Shown piece after piece: positions 18,997 through 24,961 of a DNA stretch of 24,961 nucleotides. The first letter of the stretch is position 1. Each line of letters opens with the position of its first letter. Under the pieces are notes generated by a model. It searched no databases. It saw only the letters and a program-made list of their open reading frames with translations, and had not been told where the DNA came from. The DNA comes from Parachlorella kessleri (taxonomy: Eukaryota > Chlorophyta > Trebouxiophyceae > Chlorellales > Chlorellaceae). The stretch spans positions 1 to 24,961 of the forward strand of contig BBXU01003137.1 in the NCBI GenBank assembly GCA_001598975.1, given 5' to 3'. The position numbers were made by a program, and so were the translations under genes.

Positions 18997-21900
18997 TCAA
19001 TGCTGTAATGTCCTCTGGAATTCAGTGCTGGTGTCCATCTTGGTCAGCTCCCTGATGAGCATGGTGGCATAGCAGGAGGTGGGCAGCTGGAAGCTCAGCC
19101 GCACAGCCAGGTACTTGCCTGCAGGCAGCGCACATGGTACTGCCCATGAGCATAGCCATTGTGGCGGCATTGACGGCCGGGAGGGAGGGCACCATTCCCC
19201 AAGCAAGAGTGCAAGCCCGTCAGCACACACAGCCAGGTTAACGTACTCATGATGTCCATACAAGTACATGTCTGGCTGGCTCTCATGCGATATGAGCATG
19301 CAAAACTAGGGCCTTAATCCAACTCACCTTAGTTACCAATATTACCGAACACATCTGTCACAGCTTTGCAGACCTGCCAGACCGCTGCACCTTTATCACG
19401 CAGCGCACCCCGCATATGGACCATCCCTTTAGCATGCCGGTTACGGCACCTATTCACCATGCAACCCAACCATGCCCTACACCCCCCTGTTGCGTCACAC
19501 CGCCCTCCCTTACCCTCTGGGGCTGGGGGTGGCAGCTGCCCGCCCTCCAGCTCTGTAAGGTCGGTGCCGGCCAGCTCCTGGTCAGGGTCGTCGTACCGCA
19601 GCAGCTCGTACTGCAGGTGCAGGAGACGGCACAAGAACGGCAGAGCATAGAAAGCACAGCAATCAAGGTGCAGTTCATGCCGAACTAGCAGGCGTGCCAG
19701 ACTGCAGTCCATACTGCTTCCGTGCCGACCCATGCTAACAGGTTACTCAGGAAAGTGGGGATTGATGTCACTGAGTCACAAAGAGGGGCCTTATGGCTGG
19801 TGCAGCCATCAGGCCCACCCGGCCCACATCTGAGACCAGGTCTGTAGCCACCCTGCCACTGCCTATGACCAAAACTCCACAAAGAGGGCTGCCGTTGCTG
19901 CAACGCCCATGACCAAACTGCACAAAGAGGGCTGGCGTTGCTGCAAGACACCGCCATGCCGTGCTTAACTCGTAAGCCCAAACATACCTGCAGGTCTGCT
20001 GGGAAGTGCATGACCCTGCGGTAGTCCCCTGGCAGCCCCGTCAGCATGAACTCCCGGGTGCTGTGGGGCGACTCGCTCAGCGAGATGCCGTCCTGCTGCC
20101 CCACCTGGGAGTAGACCTGCAGCCAGCAACCAGCAGGTAACACCCTGTGGCAAGCGGTGGCCAGCATCATGTGCATGAGGGCTGTGCAGGCATTGGCCCC
20201 CACCTCTTACTGGGGGCCCAGCCGAACCTTCCCTCTGGGCAGCACAGCCAGCTATCACATTGAGGCGGGGACCAGCCGCTTGCTCAGAAACCTCGCACCG
20301 GCGACTACTCGATCTAGACTGTAGTCAACGTCATCCGACGGGGAGCGCCCAGGGAGCCAAGACCAAACAAACTTGGCAAACACTGACAGCCAGCTCACCT
20401 GCGCTGTGGCATGCCTGGGGTACACTATCTGCGACCCTGGCAACGGCAGCACCACGTCCTCCATGCGGAACAGCCCTGCCGCAGCGTCCTCCTCCGTCAC
20501 GACATGCACGCTCCCCGCCTCCCGCTGGCCTGCTGAGACCTCCCCTCCTGCTGCCGCCGCTGCATCCTCACTGGCTGCCGCCGGCATCCCTGCCTCGCCT
20601 GGGGCCCTCCCCCCACCAAACACCCCAGCACCCTCGTCCCCACTGGCTTGCTGGGCTGCAGCAGCCGCATCAGCTGTTGCAGGTACCCCGGCGGCACCTC
20701 CAGCCGCCGCCGTAGCTGCGCTGGCCGCTGCGGGTGGCGTGGCCAGCAGGACCAGGTCCCCAGCCACGGGCCTGTCGTGTGGGTAGGCGCTGACCCTGTG
20801 TGAGGCTGCCGCGTTCCACACGTAGGACTGGTACGCGTGGAGGTACATGGTCCGCAGGTTGCGCGGGATGGCCATCAGAGCTTGCAGCGCCTGGCTGGGC
20901 CCGTGCTGCTTCAGCCCCTGGGCAGGCAGGCAGGCAACGGCAGCAGGGCAACCGGTCGATGCGGTGATTTTGCTGCTAACAGCAAAGGAACTAAAAAGGT
21001 GCGCAGATACCGCAGCCTCACAAGGGCATGCTGAGGATTGCTGTGTAGCAATGCTGCTTTGCTTTATCAGCAGTATCAAACCCAGCAAGACTCGCACCTC
21101 CTTATGGACAACCACCAGCATGCCAAAGACAGGAACCCTCATACAAAAGCCAATGCTGGCCCGGCAGTTATACCACAGCGGCGTGCCCCTGCCTAAAATT
21201 TGTGACTCACGTCTCTCTGCCCTCTGTGAGGCCTCACCTGGAGCACGGCACGCTCTGCCACCAGGTGGTTTGGCATCAGCTGCAGCGCCTTGCCCACATC
21301 CCCCTCCTCTAGGAACGCGTTGCAGGCTGCCACCACCTCAGGCCTTGATCGCTCGCTGGGCTTCAGGATCAGCCGTATGGCCTCTTGCCACTGCCCGCGC
21401 AGCAGCGCTTGGCCGACCCTGCAAACCCGGCAAGCGGGCAGGGGTGAGACCATTGAACCGGACAGCTAGGGTGGATCTAGCCACCAACTCCGACGTGGCA
21501 GCGAAACTTGTACTCAAACACGCACCCATTGTACTTCCTGGTAATAGCGGTATGGGGTCGCCGATCCGTCCACACCCGCCGCAACTGGGCACTAGCTAAC
21601 CAACAGGCGCCAGCAGTATGAAGTAGGTCACATGGCCCAGCCAGCCTGCTCACCGACCTGTGCGTCGCCACTGCCCCGCTCCCAAAGCGCTGCAGCCCGT
21701 AGTAGTTCACAAAGCCAGAGCGCCGCAGGCCCTCGGCTGCCGCCTCGACAATTGCAGTGCTCTCGGCCTCGATGTTGCGCAGGATGATCTCAAACCTGCA
21801 GACCAGGACTGGCAGCAGAAATGGCATTGCCAACTCTACCTCGCTGTGCGACATGTGACCGGTCTGCTGCCCCAGGCTTGTTTAGCGTGTACAACAACAC

Positions 21901-24165
21901 GCCGTTGCCACTCAACAAATAATCCAGGCTAACAGTATAGACGCGGCCTCTAACCACCCGTTCAGGCTACCCTAAGCAAAGGAGAGGGCCCCAGCCATGC
22001 CGCAGCCCCGGCACCGCGCCCCCCGCCCCCCCACCACCCACCACCGACAGGGCCCCGCTGCGCCCACCTGTTGCCCTGCAGGTCCCCCAGCCACAGGCCC
22101 TTGGGGCAGAAGCAGAAGTTGCCCAGCCGCATTCCGCGCAGGCGCGAGTTGAGGGCCGCCAGCCTGCCCGGGTCAACCCTGTAGGCCGTGACCGCCTGCA
22201 CTGTCACGGCGCGCTTGTCCTTGGTCCCAGCCACGCCGAACACCTTCTGGTTCAGGTGCAGCAGGCGTGACAGGGTAGAGAGGGCCACCTGCAATTAATC
22301 CCACCCCAGCAGCTGTGAGTATCTAGCTGGCTGGCTGGCTGGCTGGTCGGTTCTCCAGTGCTTGCTACAAGGCTGTGCCGGAGACTGCCTAGTCATCTCA
22401 CACCTTTGGCAGGGTCAGGTGGGCTCAGTCAGTAGCAGGTCAGCCAGCAGGTTGGGTCAGACGCTGACGTTGCACAGTCATTTATAGCAGCCCAACCTCC
22501 TGACATGGAGACGGCTTCAAAACTTGGGCCAGGGTGGCCGGCCAGGTTGGAGACGCTCCCAGCGCCTCTCACCTGGGAGTCCATGTTCTCCTTGTAGAGC
22601 ACAAAGCGCACAAAGTCTTGCTGGCCACCCGCCCAGCCAGACATCTGGTGCCACTTGCGCTTCTGGCCGCCGCCGCCGCTGCCCCTGGCCCCAGCTCTGC
22701 CCACGCTGACCTGGATGCACTGCAGGGGGCCTTCGGTGCCCCCACCGGACTTTTCCGCTGGCTCCTGCCCAGGCTGCAACGGTGGTTGGTGGCCATCTGC
22801 AGCAGGCCCCTTACCCAATCTCGCTAGCGGCTGCTCGGTGGGGCCAGCTTGGTGGCTAGGCTCCGGTGCTGAGGACAGCTGAGGTTCACCAGCAGCACTC
22901 GGCGCCTGTTCTGATTGTTCTTGCGGAAGGGGCGGCTGCGCCTGCTCGTCTTCAGCTTGCTGCAGTGGCCTCTGCACTGGCGGCTGCGCCACCGTGGTGG
23001 TCTCAAACGCGGGGAAGCCCTTGAGTGACTTGAAAAACTGGTGCACAGCCTGCAGTCCAATACGGAGACCAGCTAGGACAAGGATGGTGGCACTGGATGG
23101 GATCGGAGAAGGGGCAAGGGAGACACATGAGCAGTTTGCTGTGACAAACTGGCATGACATGCACGTGCCCAGAACATCATCCATTCGCTTAATTGCCTTC
23201 GCCCTACATCCCCAAATGTGCCTGCGATCATACAAAGGTAACTCTCACGCTACTGGTGCCCAACTATGGACGAGAACGCACGCCCCAACACCCCAACTGC
23301 TCATTCACAGCAGCCGTGCTTCTCTTCTTGCTCTTGATTCACTAGCACCTGTCACCTTGCGTGTGTCCTTATTGGCGATGGGCTCTAGCACCAAAGGGGC
23401 AGGCGCATCTGGCCGAGAAGCACGGGTGGCTCCTGACTCCTATGGGGGCGGAGCACTAGGGAGCAATTCTTCGACATGTTTTAGCACTGGTGCGAGCCGA
23501 TGACATATCTTCGGCTTCGGGAAGGAATGCATAGAACCCGTCAGTGCAGTTGCAGTTCACACGACGGCAGCTGGCCTGCGAGGATCCCAACCCAAGGCAG
23601 TCACGCAAGCAAAGCCCCCTGAAACGCCTTGTCTTGCACAAATGCTGATTCTCTCTTACCTGACATGCGGCCTGCCAGGCCAGCGCTTGCTGTAGGAAAC
23701 ATCTGACACGCAGTCCCTCAGGTGCACCAGCCAGCTCTGTCAAGGGAGCCACGGCGGCCTCCAAGTCCACTGAGTCGTTGGCAGGTGCAGCCTCAACTTC
23801 TTGTCTATGCTGCGACTGTCCGATCGGCTGCAAGCACGTTTACACCTAACTAGATGCCATGAATCCCAAGTCACATGCAGGTGCCCATAGAGAGCATAAC
23901 TAACCTGAGGCACACCCAGGCTCGTCAGCCTTACTACTTGACCCTGCCAATCCACTTCGTTGACCTTGAAGTCGGTGTATCTGCACCCAGGTGTACAGTG
24001 CCAGTCTGGCAGTGACTTGAGCGTTAGGAGAAAACATGGCATGCATGCGAGGTTCCTTGCTTGCAGAGCACCACAAAAAGTATACCTGTGCTTGAGGATG
24101 CCGCTGAAGCCGCGCAAGTCATTGGCGTAATGTGTTATACCAACATCCGCCTCTGTTGTACTCAT
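18997..24165 (-). CDS. PUS7: Pseudouridine synthase TruD/PUS7 family, 11 exons
   Basis: Leftwards, exons 24165-24086, 23980-23905, 23827-23660, 23049-22573, 22288-22068, 21795-21658, 21418-21238, 20917-20399, 20116-19988, 19610-19514 and 19118-18997 give 735 residues. Eukaryotic PUS7 converts uridine to pseudouridine in tRNA, snRNA and mRNA. Visible motifs: GILKHRYTDFKVNEVD at the N-terminus; FVRFVLYKEN; the TruD motif VAGTKDKRAVTVQ with catalytic Asp at about residue 291; FVNYYGLQRFGSG; LRTMYLHAYQSYVWN; VVLPLPGSQIVYP; and the ending SCYATMLIRELTKMDTS. Two long low-complexity inserts interrupt the fold: residues about 129-239 (Pro/Gln/Glu/Gly-rich, exon 4) and about 507-595 (Ala/Gly-rich, exon 8); both sit in open frame within exons flanked by conserved sequence, so they are likely translated loops. 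The intron 6 donor (AG|GTCGGT) is weak, but the joined protein THR-VGQALL fits. Confidence 0.95.
19865..19953. repeat. 44-bp tandem duplication in PUS7 intron 9
   Basis: Two adjacent copies begin ATGACCAAA at 19865 and 19909 and continue CACAAAGAGGGCT and GTTGCTGCAA. They differ at a few bases. A shorter related CACAAAGAGG also occurs near 19778. Confidence 0.8.
22326..22346. repeat. (GCTG)5 microsatellite in PUS7 intron 4
   Basis: Five uninterrupted GCTG units followed by G, entirely inside the intron 22289-22572. A related (GGCA)4 tract at 20921-20936 lies next to the exon 8 acceptor and serves as its pyrimidine-rich stretch on the sense strand. Confidence 0.9.
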
Positions 24166-24617
24166 CTACCCCTCGTTCTCCGAGCCGCTGACTCTTTAAG
24201 CTGTTGGGCAGTAAAACTTTTCTTGGTGACCTCACAACGGTGACCCGATGGAATGGATTTCACGTGCAGACTAGCAGACTGGCAGAGGCTATCCAAAGAA
24301 CCAGACTAGACAGCCATGGACCGAAGGGGGCTGCCCACAGATCTGCTAGCAGACTGAGGGGGGTTACACATTCATTACCTTTACGTACAGGCCTGCTTAT
24401 CGACCCTAGCTGTCGCAGGTTGGTCTTCCCGCCTCCAGCGTGGACGGGCGCAAGATGACAGGGAACACAAGCATGCACTAGATCGCAAAAATTTCAATTT
24501 TACGGTTGGCTGTCACTCTGCAACCGTCAACATCCACAGGCAACGGCCACTAGCAGGCTGAGCAACACCTCTAGGGTGAATTATTGTATCATTGTGAGTT
24601 ATTGTTGTTTGCGGACT
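24166..24617. other. 5' flank of PUS7
   Basis: About 450 bases upstream of the PUS7 start codon, presumably its promoter and 5' UTR on the minus strand. No clear element, gene or repeat is visible before the tandem array begins. Confidence 0.5.
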
Positions 24618-24961
24618 GGGTGCTGCCTCTCCAGCCCCGGTTCACGGGATCCTATAGCTGCCTCACTTGGCGCCACTGTTCGTGACTTCAGGCTCTAAGC
24701 AGCCGTGCAGTATTTTGGTGTCCTGTGCTGGGTGCTTGTTTACTGTTGGTTTAAGGGTGTTGCCTCTTCTGGTAAGGTTCACACCTTGTTTGTGGCAGCC
24801 CATGCAGTGTCCTTTGTGCCCTGTGCTTGTGCTTGCTGATAGTAGGTTGAGATGCCGGGTGCTGCCTCTTCGGCCCCGGACTTGTTTTTCACACCTTATT
24901 CGTGGCAGCCCGTGCGGTGTTCTTTGTGCCCTGTGCTTGTGCTTGCTGACAGTTGGTTGAG
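24618..24961. repeat. Diverged minisatellite, period about 110 bp, running off the right edge
   Basis: Three successive units begin with GGGTG(C/T)TGCCTCT at 24618, 24755 and 24857. The last two are most alike: 24779-24851 and 24889-24961 differ at 7 of 73 positions at a spacing of 110. The first unit is more diverged and longer. The array is not complete in this window. Confidence 0.85.

Noticed and set aside
18543..19055. 170-codon plus-strand open frame after YKT6
   Set aside because: It overlaps the last PUS7 exon antisense and contains a likely TGTAA signal; no domain recognised.
20260..20786. Pro/Ala-rich plus-strand open frames
   Set aside because: They are GC-rich shadows of PUS7 exon 8, whose low-complexity Ala/Gly codons keep all frames open.
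22429..23235. PUS7 exon 4 read as one continuous 268-codon gene
   Set aside because: Its two ends read into intron sequence; the conserved part is bounded by an acceptor at 23049 and a donor at 22573.
24160..24961. Protein-coding reading of the right-edge repeat (97 codons)
   Set aside because: The frame is kept open by the 110-bp repeat unit, which is not a multiple of three, so it would not encode a periodic protein.

Overview
The window is nuclear DNA from a eukaryote, most likely a green alga (Chlorophyta, perhaps a trebouxiophyte-like lineage). Reasons: every recognisable gene is split by several GT-AG introns with TGCAG-type acceptors; the genes are plant-like (a secreted ILR1-type amidohydrolase, a YKT6 of exactly the plant length); TGTAA, the green-algal polyadenylation motif, follows at least three plus-strand genes; and a ciliary radial-spoke gene sits among housekeeping genes. 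The lineage is an inference. Nothing looks prokaryotic, and I found no rRNA, tRNA, CRISPR array or intact transposon.

Layout, left to right, with strictly alternating strands: (1) 111-3259 +, ILR1/IAA-amino-acid hydrolase-like M20D peptidase, 7 exons; (2) 3787-5680 -, proteasome subunit alpha-2, 5 exons; (3) 6035-8427 +, IQUB/FAP253-like radial-spoke protein, 8 exons; (4) 9121-11176 -, prolyl 4-hydroxylase-like 2-oxoglutarate oxygenase, 6 exons; (5) about 12192-14123 +, SNF5/SMARCB1-like chromatin-remodelling subunit, at least 6 exons, 5' end unresolved; (6) 14953-15513 -, small unrecognised coiled-coil protein, 2 exons; (7) 16187-18482 +, R-SNARE YKT6, 5 exons; (8) 18997-24165 -, tRNA/mRNA pseudouridine synthase TruD/PUS7, 11 exons. 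Exon models were built by hand: reading-frame phases agree at every junction and the joined proteins follow their families across the junctions. The right edge runs into a roughly 110-bp tandem repeat.

The genes do not form one pathway. They cover protein turnover, cilia, chromatin, membrane fusion, RNA modification and small-molecule amide hydrolysis. The alternation makes three head-to-head pairs that may share promoters (2/3, 4/5, 6/7) and four tail-to-tail pairs (1/2, 3/4, 5/6, 7/8).

The most unusual points are a C-x2-C-x11-C-x2-C zinc-knuckle-like insert between the two SNF5 repeats, a short IQUB with no visible ubiquitin-like domain but with TQT motifs, an ILR1-like hydrolase ending in NDEL, a P4H with a transit-peptide-like N-terminus and a hydrophobic insert, and a roughly 80-bp dispersed repeat shared by introns of two unrelated genes. 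I saw no evidence of a wholly new multi-gene system.
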